A DNA stretch of 64,000 nt from Terriglobia bacterium (GCA_020073165.1 JAIQFP010000024.1:1-64000); one strand, 5' to 3'. Counted from the first letter of the stretch, positions 56,501 to 64,000 are shown. The notes: generated from the letters alone by a model not told the origin. Numbers and translations are program-made.

Positions 56501-56928
56501 TGACGCCGACCATCAGTCCCAGCCTGGATCCGGCAAACCTGAATTTGGTTTACCGGGGCGCGTCGCTGCGGCCGGATTGCATTGGAGATGGCAACCTGGC
56601 AAATCCGACTCCCGACCATTATTTCGACATCAATGCCTTTGCGCCTCCCCCGGCGAACAGCGGACGGCTGGGCAACTGCGGGGTGGGAACTCTTGTGGGA
56701 CCTGGCACGGTGGCAATCGCGGGAGGATTCTCAAAGACCTTCGCGTTCGGCGAGAGAGTGCGGCTGCGAGTGGAAAGCACGTTCACGAATCTGCCGAACC
56801 ATTCTAATTTTGCGCCGCCTGCGGTCAATGTATCTTCGCCGGCGACGTTCGGAAAAACAACCAGCGTGCAGTCAGCGGAGAATAGTGGAAATCGCACAGG
56901 CCAGGTGGCCTTGCGGATCGAGTTCTGA
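53566..56928 (+). CDS. TonB-dependent receptor, Oar-like
   Basis: 1120 aa. A signal peptide (AALLITIAITTQWANAQ) is followed by a carboxypeptidase regulatory-like beta sandwich (GSIVGVVNDPGALVVAGAEVTL ... LKAGRYQIAVHATGF), a plug domain (LPVNYRGATTSPLAALAAVPG, GGIPSQVQYSVDGAS) and a 22-strand barrel typical of acidobacterial Oar-like receptors (FHGSAFEYLQNSALDA, FFFVDYEGNRRR, FYAQDEWRLNPRLTINFGLRW, FQPRIGFAYRP). The last residue is Phe, the outer-membrane sorting signal. ATG 53566 follows TTAGGAGGACTG. Imports an unknown substrate, perhaps oligosaccharides or peptides. Confidence 0.9.
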   Translation: MSSRIAALLITIAITTQWANAQSTFGSIVGVVNDPGALVVAGAEVTLTSLDDNSSRHAVADGDGAFQFMNLKAGRYQIAVHATGFADFKMPSVQLDARQTLRVDVALKIVATSEVIEVADQAPTINTENATLADTKDFIQVSELPVNYRGATTSPLAALAAVPGTQTDSNGNVSVGGGIPSQVQYSVDGASTVNTRQNGALGNMNPSSELISEFKVAQFNNSAEFAQLGDITITTKSGGQHFHGSAFEYLQNSALDATTYGFDSKPHKAFNTFGGSFSGPLRIPLLSGANHQTFFFVDYEGNRRRYTTPEQWSVPTQAMRAGDLSGLCPPPQCSIMDPLTGQPFAGNQIPSDRINSVATNLFQLYLPLPNFGNGSDTNANYRIQVPTPSNTNGYDVRIDHMLTTKQSMYARWSSKNIASAVPNVLLPSDQDSETDRNFVFSHNYAITNTLVNEARFGLSMFRLGVHFPILGANAIQQLGLVGLDISDHPDAEAFPIVDFSDGTGFTAFGRDKAPVVKSKTIQFSDNLSWVRGKHTLKFGVDVRRVSYADVESFGGADDFGAFTFSAGTFTGNAFGDFLLGLPAKSYIAQSGPDVLAHAIQTGFYAQDEWRLNPRLTINFGLRWQALPPFVSPLGNLTAFDKRNGGVIIPDHNQPVAGFLTSINACTGPYNPAPPANPALPCGPVEAASSLGLGPGVRQFYKRNFQPRIGFAYRPFGDEKTVVRGGFGIFTMTNLGQLSFNTTNIDVAVVRTTPNSILNGLPAFQFPNVRTPDDPLTIAGTGDFYQNVPTDYRDPQSAQWNLTVERELVRDLTLRVSYVGTNSYRMSQTVDLNQVQPSTSPYDPNLRPYLNWGRILSSENQGSVNYQGLQTELNQRFRGGLSFQASHVWAKSLGNVGGDAPAAFTPEVIYGTPVADRFNLAANRGNIAAVRRNRVLVSAIYELPVGRGRRFLPQMGSFGEAILGGWSLSTISMWQTGPYLTPTISPSLDPANLNLVYRGASLRPDCIGDGNLANPTPDHYFDINAFAPPPANSGRLGNCGVGTLVGPGTVAIAGGFSKTFAFGERVRLRVESTFTNLPNHSNFAPPAVNVSSPATFGKTTSVQSAENSGNRTGQVALRIEF

Positions 56929-57031
56929 GGCCGGGATGCTGCACGCAAGATCCCTCGCGGCGCTGGAGAAAGCGCGGGGCTTCGGGATGGCGTTTTGGAA
57001 AGGCGGGCTGGAGTGTCGCTGCCCGGCGGTC

Positions 57032-57051
57032 GGCGGACAGGGGTGTCCGCC
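57032..57051. repeat. Dispersed palindrome, GGCGGACA type
   Basis: Perfect 8-bp arms GGCGGACA/TGTCCGCC around GGGG, followed by TCACAC. It shares its core and trailing CACAC with the copy at 455-478 and sits between two convergent genes, where it may also terminate transcription. Confidence 0.55.
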
Positions 57052-57070
57052 TCACACCTTACTTACACAT

Positions 57071-57640
57071 TCACTCCCTCCCTACCCCCAGCGCATCCGC
57101 CACGCGGTTGATGTAGTTGAACCAGGAGGCGATCAGCGTGATCTGCAAGATGGCCTTGTCATCAAAGCCGCCGGCGCGCAGGCGGTCGTGGTCATCTTTC
57201 CACACTTTGGTGGCGTCTTTGGTGAGCTTGACCACATAGTCGAGCATGACCCGGTCCTGGGGGCTGATGGGGGCGGTGGTGTAGTCCTTCTCCAGAGCTT
57301 CGACCAGGGCCTTGTCCAAGGTTACGCGACGCAGAAACTCTGCGTGGGACTCGATTCAATAGACGCACCGATTGGTGACCGAGACCAGGGTGGTGATCAT
57401 CTCCTGCTGGCGGCGGTTCAGCGGCAGATCGGGAGAGGTCAGCACGCCGAAGGTGGAGAAGGCGTGGTACAGGGCCTGCGGGATCAGACTGTGGGAGGCG
57501 ACAATAGGGGCGGGCTCGCCCTCCGCAGTCTTGTGCACAGGGGTCGCGTATTCAATGGGATAGAGGGCCTTCTGGCTCTCCATGGCTTGGCGCAGTTCAG
57601 CGCTGGCTTCCTTAATTGGGACGGTGCGAATCCAGGTCAT
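57071..57640 (-). CDS. AhpD-like peroxidase-related selenoprotein (in-frame TGA as Sec)
   Basis: Two halves of one carboxymuconolactone-decarboxylase/AhpD-like protein lie in the same frame, separated by a single TGA at 57358-57356. Read through, the sequence is [18 protein letters not shown]: the family's redox motif CxxC followed by ESH, with the second Cys replaced by the TGA. With Sec the protein is 189 aa (Cys92, Sec95, His99), the normal length for peroxidase-related enzymes, and both sides ([33 protein letters not shown]) are well preserved. A 7-bp hairpin lies 11-27 bases past the TGA, where a bacterial SECIS should be. Likely thiol/selenol peroxidase. A nonsense mutation is the alternative. 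The real stop is also TGA. Confidence 0.78.
57329..57345 (-). promoter_or_regulatory. Candidate bacterial SECIS hairpin
   Basis: On the mRNA strand ACGCAGA and TCTGCGT form a perfect 7-bp stem with loop GTT, starting 11 bases after the in-frame TGA; the apical loop begins with G at +18. This fits the bacterial SECIS rule of a hairpin just after UGA with G at the start of its loop. The same bases encode His-Ala-Glu-Phe-Leu-Arg, so part of the pairing may be fortuitous. Confidence 0.55.
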
Positions 57641-57799
57641 AAGAAATGCTTGCCTTCCCTGCGAGGTCCTGCCGTAAAATCGGCCAGTCAATTAAGCTAA
57701 ACGGAAATCCCCGGTGTGCCAAGCCCAGATTTTAGGCCCCAGCGGCCGGGGCGGGCCGACAGATTCATCGCGGACTCCCCCGCGCGGAGGATCAGGTCG

Positions 57800-57895
57800 A
57801 TGAGCATCATGGTATGGAAGATCATGCGGAGGCTGCCCAAGCCTTTGCTGCTGGTAGCATTATTCTTCCTGCTGGCCGCGGTAGCCCGGGCCTGA
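57800..57895 (+). CDS. 31-residue signal-peptide-like small ORF
   Basis: ATG 57800 with GCGGAGGATCAGG upstream encodes a basic N-terminus (MVWKIMRRLPKPLLL), a hydrophobic core (VALFFLLAAVARA) and then a stop, directly before the dispersed repeat. It reads like a signal peptide or tiny membrane protein, or the stub of a gene truncated by repeat insertion. Coding status unproven. Confidence 0.3.
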   Translation: MSIMVWKIMRRLPKPLLLVALFFLLAAVARA

Positions 57896-57898
57896 ACC

Positions 57899-57955
57899 TC
57901 AGGGGCTAAAGCCTCGACACTAGAGAGCAAGAGAACGGCACTAAAGCCATGCCCT
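57899..57955. repeat. Degenerate copy of the moeA-type palindromic repeat
   Basis: CTCAGGGGCTAAAGCCTC and GGCACTAAAGCCATGCCCTC recall the two palindromes inside moeA (18377-18440), with the same order and similar spacing but decayed symmetry. Confidence 0.55.
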
Positions 57956-58195
57956 CCCGTCAGAACAGCCCTCCCGCAAGAACTACTTAGGAGACAGCTT
58001 GCAGCCCGGGGTGACGTCTCACACGTGTACGTGACCCGCCTCACTGCCATCCCTGCGGCCTCCGCCCACAATCGCTCAGGGAGAGGTTTTCCCCGCTTTT
58101 CATCCCGGCTGGTGTCCACTGGTAGTAGCATCTAATGGGAATAGGGAGTGGGCCGACTGGGGCGTCTGGCCCGTTCGTGGTAAAGGAGCACTCAT

Positions 58196-59503
58196 ATGGC
58201 GCAAGATACGCTGACGATCACCGACAATCGCACCAAGCAGACCTACAACCTGCCGATCGAGCATGGAACCATTCGAGCCATGGATCTGCGGCAGATCAAG
58301 ACCGGTCCGGAAGATTTTGGGCTCATGACGTACGACCCGGCCTTCATGAATACGGCTTCTTGCCGCAGCAGCATTACTTTTATTGATGGCGATCGCGGCA
58401 TTCTTCGTTATCGCGGCTATCCCATCGAGGTGCTGGCGGAGCACTCCACTTTTCTTGAAGTGGCCTACCTCCTGCTGTTCGGCGACCTGCCCACGGAACA
58501 CGAACTCAAGGATTGGGTGGGCGAGATCACCCATCACACCATGCTGCACGAGACCACCAAGAAGTTCATGGAGGGCTTCCGCTACAACGCCCATCCCATG
58601 GCGATGCTGGTGAGCACGGTGGCGGCGTTGTCCACCGTCTATCCCGAGGCCAAGGACATTCATGATCCCGCCAACCGGCTGCACCAGATCAAGCGGTTGA
58701 TCGCCAAGATCCCGTCGATTGCAGCCTTTGCGTACCGCCACAGCGTCGGCTTTCCCTACGTTTATCCGGATAATGACCTGAGCTATGCCGAAAACTTCAT
58801 GAACATGCTGTGGAAGATGGTGGAGCCCAAGTATGTGGCTAATCCGGTGCTGGCGCGGGCGCTCGACATCCTCTTCATCCTCCACGCCGACCACGAGCAG
58901 AATTGCAGCGCCAACGCCATGCGCTGTGTCGGGAGCTCCCACGCTGATCCGTATCTGACCACGGCGGCGGCCGCGGCGGCTTTGTCCGGACCGCTGCATG
59001 GCGGAGCCAACGAAGAAGTCCTCAAGATGCTGGACGAGATCGGCTCCAAAGAAAACGTGCCGGCTTACATCAAGAAGATCAAAGAGGGACACGGCAAGTT
59101 GATGGGATTTGGGCACCGGGTTTACAAGAACTACGATCCTCGCGCCAAGGTCATCAAGTGGACGGCGGAGCGGGTGTTCGAAGTCACCGGCCGCAACCCC
59201 AAGCTCGACATCGCCCTGGAGTTGGAGAGGATCGCACTCGAGGATGACTACTTCATCAAGCGCAAGCTGTATCCCAACGTGGATTTCTATTCGGGCATCA
59301 TTTACCAGGCCATGGGCTTCCGGCCGGAGATGTTCACGGTGCTGTTTGCGATTCCGCGCACCGTGGGCTGGCTGGCGCAGTGGCAGGAGATGCTGAACGA
59401 TCAGGAGCAGAAGATCGCGCGCCCGCGCCAGGTTTGGACGGGCTACGAAGTAAGGCAGTTTGTGCCGATGGGTAAGCGCAGCCCGATCGCAGCGGCACGA
59501 TAG
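58196..59503 (+). CDS. gltA: Citrate synthase
   Basis: 435 aa; condenses oxaloacetate and acetyl-CoA at entry to the TCA cycle. The hexameric type II form is indicated by the N-terminal beta domain (TLTITDNRTKQTYNLPIEHG) and length. Active-site residues: His in LHADHEQNCS, His in MGFGHRVYKNYDPRA, and Asp in the ... PNVDFYSG motif. GPLHGGANEEVLKML is the second conserved block. ATG 58196 has GGAG nine bases upstream. A hairpin terminator follows at 59564. Confidence 0.97.
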   Translation: MAQDTLTITDNRTKQTYNLPIEHGTIRAMDLRQIKTGPEDFGLMTYDPAFMNTASCRSSITFIDGDRGILRYRGYPIEVLAEHSTFLEVAYLLLFGDLPTEHELKDWVGEITHHTMLHETTKKFMEGFRYNAHPMAMLVSTVAALSTVYPEAKDIHDPANRLHQIKRLIAKIPSIAAFAYRHSVGFPYVYPDNDLSYAENFMNMLWKMVEPKYVANPVLARALDILFILHADHEQNCSANAMRCVGSSHADPYLTTAAAAAALSGPLHGGANEEVLKMLDEIGSKENVPAYIKKIKEGHGKLMGFGHRVYKNYDPRAKVIKWTAERVFEVTGRNPKLDIALELERIALEDDYFIKRKLYPNVDFYSGIIYQAMGFRPEMFTVLFAIPRTVGWLAQWQEMLNDQEQKIARPRQVWTGYEVRQFVPMGKRSPIAAAR

Positions 59504-59563
59504 CAAGTCCAGCAACTAGACATACGGCCAGGCTCGGCCGCAGGCCCCAGCAGTTCGCTCGAC

Positions 59564-59589
59564 AGGGCACCCCAGTTCGGTGGTGCCCT
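59564..59589 (+). terminator. Hairpin terminator after citrate synthase
   Basis: AGGGCACC and GGTGCCCT pair as a perfect 8-bp stem with a 10-base loop, about 60 bases past the stop, followed by a pyrimidine-rich stretch rather than a T run. Confidence 0.45.
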
Positions 59590-59620
59590 ACTTCTCAGAG
59601 CAATACGTCTTCTCGGAGCA

Positions 59621-59649
59621 TTGACAAACCCAGGGAGCGCGGCTACAGT
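59621..59649 (+). promoter_or_regulatory. Sigma70-like promoter of the protease gene
   Basis: TTGACA (59621-59626) and TACAGT (59644-59649) are separated by 17 bases, about 70 bases before the start codon of the subtilisin-like gene. Confidence 0.6.
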
Positions 59650-59717
59650 CCTTCGCAATGTCTTGTCCCGCAGCAGCCTTGAGTCCTTTTCCAAACCAAG
59701 CGACTAGGAGATACGGA

Positions 59718-61169
59718 ATGCATACAAGCAGGTTCATCCATGTCCTCGCCGTAACCACACTTCTGCTGGTTGGGTCCGCCTTGGTCCAAGCGGCCAGCCC
59801 CAGCGAAAAGATTTCTCCTCGCCTGCTCACAGACACTTCCAACGGCCGCAGCGCCGAAGCGCTGGTCGTCCTCACCGAACAGGCTGACCTGCATGCGGCG
59901 GCGGCGCTGCCCACCAAGCTCGACAAGGGCCGCTTCGTGGCGAATACGCTGCGGGAAGTGGCGACACGCACCCAGGCTCCGCTGCGGAGATTTCTCGAGC
60001 AACGCGGCGTCGCTTACCAGTCCTTCTATATTGTCAACATGATCAAGGTCACCGGGGACCGGGCGCTGATGCAGGAATTGGCCGCGCGCAGCGATGTCAA
60101 GCAGATCGATGCCAACCCACTGGTCCATACCGCCCTGCCGGTGCCGACCGGGGTTGACGCCAAGACGGATCAGGCCGACCGGATCGAGTGGAACGTGACG
60201 CGGGTGGGGGCGCCCAAGCTCTGGGCCCATGGGTTTCGGGGCGAGGGACGGGTGGTCGCCGGCGCCGACACCGGCGTGCAGTGGGATCATCCTGCACTGA
60301 AGTCTCACTATCGCGGTTGGAATGGTACGACCGTGGACCACGACTACAACTGGCACGATGCCACCAGCCAGCATTCGCCGACGCCCATCGATCCGTACGG
60401 TCACGGGACCTTTACTGCCAGCCAGATGGTTGGGGACGACGGCGCCGGCAACCAGGTGGGCGTGGCGCCCGGGGCGCAATGGATTGCCTGCCGCAACATG
60501 GACGCCTCTGGCACGGGGTCACCCAGCACTTACACCGAGTGTTTCCAATTTCTGATGGCGCCCTACCCGGTGGGAGGGGACCCCAGTCAGGGCGATCCCA
60601 CCCTGGCTCCCGATTCCATCAACAACTCCTGGACCTGTCCGACCAGCGAAGGTTGTTCGACCAATACCCTGCAGGCGATAGTCGACTCCGTGCGTGCTGC
60701 GGGCATTTTCCCGGCTATGGCCGCGGGCAACTCCGGCCCGGGTTGTTCGAGCATTTCTGATCCCCCGGCCTTCTACGACAGCGCGGTCAGCGTGGGGGCG
60801 ACCAACAGTTCCAACCAGATTTCCTCCTTCAGCAGCCGTGGCCCGATCACCGCGGATGGCAGCAACCGCTTGAAGCCGGATTTGTCGGCACCGGGCGAGA
60901 ACATTCGCGGCGCGGTTCCGGGGAACGGGTACCAGTCGGGCTGGTCCGGTACCTCGATGGCCACTCCCCACGTGGCCGGGGGAGTGGTGCTGCTGTGGCA
61001 GGCCAAGCCCAACCTCGTCGGCGATATTGATGGCACCGAGGCCAAGCTTGAGAGCTCAGCCCACCACCAAATCAGCAGCCAGAACTGCGGAGGGACTGGG
61101 GGGAAGACTCCCAATAACGTATTCGGCTACGGCATTATCAATCTGCCGGCTGCGGTGCAGGCGCCCTAA
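59718..61169 (+). CDS. Subtilisin-like serine protease (S8)
   Basis: 483 aa, exported (signal peptide FIHVLAVTTLLLVGSALVQA) with an inhibitor-like propeptide (EALVVLTEQADLHAAAALP). Catalytic triad: Asp in VVAGADTGVQWDHPAL, His in GHGTFTASQMVG, and Ser in WSGTSMATPHVAGG; the oxyanion Asn is in AAGNSGPGCS. ATG 59718 has CTAGGAGATACGG before it. The protein ends at the protease domain without a visible anchor. Probably a secreted general protease. Confidence 0.92.
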   Translation: MHTSRFIHVLAVTTLLLVGSALVQAASPSEKISPRLLTDTSNGRSAEALVVLTEQADLHAAAALPTKLDKGRFVANTLREVATRTQAPLRRFLEQRGVAYQSFYIVNMIKVTGDRALMQELAARSDVKQIDANPLVHTALPVPTGVDAKTDQADRIEWNVTRVGAPKLWAHGFRGEGRVVAGADTGVQWDHPALKSHYRGWNGTTVDHDYNWHDATSQHSPTPIDPYGHGTFTASQMVGDDGAGNQVGVAPGAQWIACRNMDASGTGSPSTYTECFQFLMAPYPVGGDPSQGDPTLAPDSINNSWTCPTSEGCSTNTLQAIVDSVRAAGIFPAMAAGNSGPGCSSISDPPAFYDSAVSVGATNSSNQISSFSSRGPITADGSNRLKPDLSAPGENIRGAVPGNGYQSGWSGTSMATPHVAGGVVLLWQAKPNLVGDIDGTEAKLESSAHHQISSQNCGGTGGKTPNNVFGYGIINLPAAVQAP

Positions 61170-61181
61170 TAGCGCTGTGCC

Positions 61182-61553
61182 CTAGATCAGGCCGTCTTTC
61201 ACCCGCCGCAGGAAGTCTTCGGCATCGCGACGAGCCCGTTCCGCCGCTCCGGGCTCGTTGCGATGCTCCAGCAGGATTTCCTGGATGGTGATCTCGGCTG
61301 CGTCTTTAGGTTTGAAACCCCGAACCACGAGTTTTCGCGCCCGTTCGGCGAAGCCCTCTTCGGTGGAGGTAGTTCCACGTTTGCCGTGGGCAGCGCAGTC
61401 ATGCTCGCGGAACTTGACCGAAGCCAGCCGGTCATACGCGCTCTTCGCCTCCGGATCAGTCAGCAGAGAAGGAATCGGGAATGTCCAGTCACACTGCGAA
61501 CATGCCCAACCCTGGAGCCGCTGGTCCGAAACCCAGGTTAACCACCTTCCCAT
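61182..61553 (-). CDS. Small Cys-containing protein of unknown function
   Basis: 123 aa. WACSQCDWTFPIP gives one CxxC, and HDCAAHGKRG a further Cys/His group, so a zinc knuckle is possible. The C-terminal half is helical and charged (AERARRDAEDFLRRVKD). No family recognised. Its stop lies 12 bases from that of the convergent protease gene. Confidence 0.6.
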   Translation of the reverse strand: MGRWLTWVSDQRLQGWACSQCDWTFPIPSLLTDPEAKSAYDRLASVKFREHDCAAHGKRGTTSTEEGFAERARKLVVRGFKPKDAAEITIQEILLEHRNEPGAAERARRDAEDFLRRVKDGLI

Positions 61554-61823
61554 CGTGCCTTCCCTGGAGAACGATTATTAGGTCCAAACGCCCGAGGAAA
61601 TCCCGCCCATTCGTGGAGGAAACGGAATCCGGAAGATGTGCCTGAACGGAGGCCAAACCACCGCCGCAAGCGGCTGATATGTTACAGGAGATGATTCGTC
61701 CATCACAATGACACTCTTGGGTCGGCTCGTAACCCGGATTTCCGCCTACTTGTTGTCTTGCGCACAGTTGTGAGATTCTCGGCACCGATCAGGTACGATC
61801 CACTTCTACCAACGAGGTGACCC

Positions 61824-62693
61824 ATGGCTTGCAGCCCAGAAGTGTTAAGGCAAGTTCCGTTGTTCGCTCTGCTGGACGACGACGAGACCGCGATTTTGGC
61901 GGCGCAAGTCGAGCTCAAGAAGTTCGTGACCCGACAACGCATCTGGAAGATCGGCGACGCCGGCGGACAAGCCTACGTCATGGTCTCGGGCAGGGTGCGG
62001 GTCACCACGCTCGATGAGGACCACCAGGAAGTCGTGGTGGATGAACCGGCGACTGGCGAGTTCTTCGGCTTCGCTTCGATGCTGGAGCAGACGCCCCATC
62101 AAACCGATGCGATTGCCTTGGAAGAATCGGCCTGCCTGGAGATCAGCCGGGATGACATCGCGGTCTTGCTGCAACGCAAGCCGCATGCCGGTATGGACAT
62201 GCTGACGGTGCTGGGCCGGCAATTCCATGCCTCCCAGCAATTGGTGCGGGTTCGTGCCGCCCGCAACCCCAACCAGGTGATCGAGGAGGAAGCGACCGTC
62301 GGCGAGCGCATCGCTGACGGCGTCGCCAGCTTTGGCGGGTCATGGACTTTTATTATCGCGTTTGCCATCGTCCTGACCATCTACACGGCCATCAATATAC
62401 GCCTGAGGGGATCGGCCTGGGATCCCTATCCCTTCATCCTGCTGAACCTGTTCCTATCCATGCTGGCCGCGATCCAGGCGCCGGTGATTATGATGAGCCA
62501 GAACCGCCAGGACAAGAAGGATCGGTTGCGTGGTGAACTCGATTACGACGTTAACCGCCGTGCGGAGTCGGAAATACAAGGCCTGGCGCACAAGGTGAAT
62601 CTGGTCTGGGACAAGATCGGCGATCTCGAAGATTTGCTGCGGGAGCAACCGCAATCGGGCCGGGGCGGCAGTTCGACCCATCCGGCACGGTGA
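61824..62693 (+). CDS. cNMP-binding domain plus DUF1003 membrane protein
   Basis: 289 aa. Residues about 10-130 form a cyclic-nucleotide-binding/CRP-like barrel (VPLFALLDDDETAILAAQVE, YVMVSGRVRVTT, EFFGFASMLEQTPHQTDAIA). DUF1003 follows: ERIADGVASFGGSWTFIIAF with two transmembrane helices and PYPFILLNLFLSMLAAIQAPV then IMMSQNRQDKKDRLR. The C-terminus is a coiled coil. Probably couples nucleotide binding to a membrane function not yet known. ATG 61824 has GAGGTGACC upstream. Confidence 0.85.
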   Translation: MACSPEVLRQVPLFALLDDDETAILAAQVELKKFVTRQRIWKIGDAGGQAYVMVSGRVRVTTLDEDHQEVVVDEPATGEFFGFASMLEQTPHQTDAIALEESACLEISRDDIAVLLQRKPHAGMDMLTVLGRQFHASQQLVRVRAARNPNQVIEEEATVGERIADGVASFGGSWTFIIAFAIVLTIYTAINIRLRGSAWDPYPFILLNLFLSMLAAIQAPVIMMSQNRQDKKDRLRGELDYDVNRRAESEIQGLAHKVNLVWDKIGDLEDLLREQPQSGRGGSSTHPAR

Positions 62694-62977
62694 TCTGGGG
62701 TTTCGGCTGGTGTGGGTGCGAGCCGGAACCCGGTGCGACCGGGGACCCGTTCCCCTGCCGACACTTGGCGGGCAGGTTCCGCTGGTAACCATCGGTACAC
62801 TCCCTTTTGGTAACCCTTAGTAACCATACGATTCTGGGTGACCCGTCTTACAATGACCATTGTCCGTAAGGCCATCCTGCTTTTGGCCGAAGTGCCGGGG
62901 GATGGTTGACCGTCAGTGAACAATTCCCAGGAAGGAAAAGGTTCTCCGGCGGCAGCGGAGCCGGAGTCCGCACTGAT

Positions 62978-64000
62978 ATGGCGTTTGGTTTTGGCTTCAA
63001 CAAGCAGAAGGTTCTCAGTGCTGCGGAGAAATTCGTCCAGCAGGGCAAGCTGCAGAACGCCATCGCTGAGTACGAGAAAATCCTCAAAGCTGACCCCAAG
63101 GACCTCACGGTCAACAATACCGTGGGCGACCTCTACGCGCGCCTGGGGGAGAGTGACAAGGCCATTGACTGCTTCAAGAGCGTTGGCGATGCCTATGCGT
63201 CACAGGGCTTCACCGTCAAAGCCATCGCCATGTACAAGAAGCTCACCAAGCTCAAACCCACGCTGGAAGGCGTGCTGCGGCTGGCTGAGCTGTACACCCA
63301 ACAAGGTCTGTTTAACGATGCGCGCGCGCAATATCTCCAGGTGGCCGAGGAATTCCTGCGTACCGGCGAACTGGAGCAGGCGGTGCGGATCTTCCAGAAG
63401 ACGCTGGAAATGGACCCTGAAAATGTGGCCATGCGCATGCGCCTGGCTGAAGTCTATATCCGCCTGGGCAAGAAGACCGAGGCTTGGCAGATCTTTTCGG
63501 CCGCAGCTGAGAGCCTGCGGGCGCGCGGTTCGATCGATGCCTCGGAAGAAATTCTGCAACGCATGCTCAAGCTGGACCCCGGCAACAGCTATGCTCTGTT
63601 GTTGCGTGGGCGCAATGCCATGGATTCCAGCGACTTTGCCGGCGCCATCCAGCAATTAGAGAAGGTAGCTGACCTGGATTCTCATCCCGACGGCCTGCGT
63701 ACCCTGTTGCAAGCCTACCTGCAAACGGGACGTTTTCCGGAAGCTGGGACGCTGGCCGCCAAACTGTTCACGGTCCACAACGACAGCAGCGCCATCACTG
63801 GCTACGCGGACGCCCTCATGGCGGCGGGTCATTTCGAAGACACGCTGAAGCTCTACCAGGAGTATGCGGATCGCCTGCTGGCAACCGACTCCGGCAAGAT
63901 CCTAGAAACGCTGCATACCATCATCGGGCATGTGCGAGAGAACACGGCCTCGCTGGAAACGCTGCTCGATCTGCTTCAAAAAGCGGGAGACACGTCGCAC
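62978..64000 (+). CDS. TPR protein, cut by the window end
   Basis: Open from ATG 62978 to the last base (341 codons, no stop). The start reads MAFGFGFNKQKVLSAAEKFV, followed by a run of TPR repeats: NAIAEYEKILKADPKD, KAIDCFKSVGDAYASQG, EQAVRIFQKTLEMDPENV and GAIQQLEKVADLDSHPDG. No signal peptide, so probably cytoplasmic. Similar N-termini occur in acidobacterial TPR scaffold proteins linked to signalling. The 3' part is outside the window. Confidence 0.8.
   Translation, partial: MAFGFGFNKQKVLSAAEKFVQQGKLQNAIAEYEKILKADPKDLTVNNTVGDLYARLGESDKAIDCFKSVGDAYASQGFTVKAIAMYKKLTKLKPTLEGVLRLAELYTQQGLFNDARAQYLQVAEEFLRTGELEQAVRIFQKTLEMDPENVAMRMRLAEVYIRLGKKTEAWQIFSAAAESLRARGSIDASEEILQRMLKLDPGNSYALLLRGRNAMDSSDFAGAIQQLEKVADLDSHPDGLRTLLQAYLQTGRFPEAGTLAAKLFTVHNDSSAITGYADALMAAGHFEDTLKLYQEYADRLLATDSGKILETLHTIIGHVRENTASLETLLDLLQKAGDTSH

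Larger units (their letters stand above)
57692..58195. other. Intergenic region upstream of citrate synthase
   Basis: Contains a short signal-peptide-like frame (57800-57895), a degenerate copy of the CAGGGGCTAAAGCC repeat (57899-57955), and the leader of gltA. No further gene is supported; the open frame on the minus strand (57697-58131) lacks protein-like features. Confidence 0.5.

Noticed and set aside
57697-58131. 144-codon minus-strand ORF before citrate synthase
   Set aside because: Covers a dispersed repeat and the gltA leader; composition not protein-like.
62916-63659. 247-codon plus-strand ORF at the window end
   Set aside because: Out-of-frame shadow of the TPR gene starting at 62978.

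Overview
The window is a high-GC, gene-dense bacterial chromosome segment. Its gene families point to Acidobacteriota, probably class Terriglobia near Koribacter. The pointers are a VWFA-related secreted protein of the type common in acidobacteria, an Oar-like TonB receptor with an N-terminal carboxypeptidase-regulatory-like domain, a giant Ser/Thr kinase with TPR and PEGA repeats, a PATAN (DUF4388) response regulator, and short GC-rich palindromic repeats between genes. The assignment is inference from family content, not a database match. There are no rRNA genes, CRISPR arrays, phage genes or insertion sequences; one tRNA (Ser, UGA anticodon) is present.

Layout. 0-7.2 kb: ribosomal protein S1, a HIT hydrolase, a TIGR03118 secreted protein, DNA ligase LigA and a GNAT acetyltransferase. 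7.2-16.2 kb: a secreted TPR protein, a small winged-helix-like protein, DinB/DUF1569 proteins, a lipid kinase, a frameshifted membrane hydrolase, a serine hydrolase, small membrane proteins and a 5'-truncated DinB remnant. 16.2-19.4 kb: molybdenum cofactor genes moaC, mogA and moeA, with a receiver-PATAN regulator lying between moaC and mogA. 19.5-29.1 kb: a polytopic membrane protein, a HAF-repeat secreted protein, a family 2 glycosyltransferase, an Hsp15-like S4 protein, YjbQ and the 1665-aa kinase, followed by tRNA-Ser.

29.3-36.4 kb: secreted and membrane proteins of unknown function, a family 4 glycosyltransferase and a LysR regulator. 36.4-43.7 kb: a GltB-type glutamate synthase without a visible gltD, a divergent arsenic locus (arsC against arsR-acr3) and a Cu/Zn superoxide dismutase. 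43.7-46.3 kb: a tight three-gene operon of a PA2779-like membrane peptide, a C39-like cysteine peptidase and a TPR plus outer-membrane-barrel protein. 46.5-51.1 kb: an adenylation-ACP-acyltransferase fusion behind a MetR-like regulator, a small secreted protein and a frameshifted gene. 51.2-56.9 kb: the VWFA-related protein, an orphan OmpR-type regulator whose phospho-acceptor Asp is Glu, and the large TonB receptor. 57.0-64.0 kb: an AhpD-like peroxidase-related gene with an in-frame TGA at the second position of the CxxC motif (probable selenoprotein), citrate synthase, a subtilisin-like protease, a cNMP-binding/DUF1003 membrane protein and a TPR gene cut by the window edge.

The strongest unusual signals are the CxxU gene with a hairpin correctly placed for a bacterial SECIS; the split PA2779/C39/barrel operon; the Asp-to-Glu response regulator preceded by 11-bp tandem repeats; and a dispersed palindromic repeat inserted in frame inside moeA.
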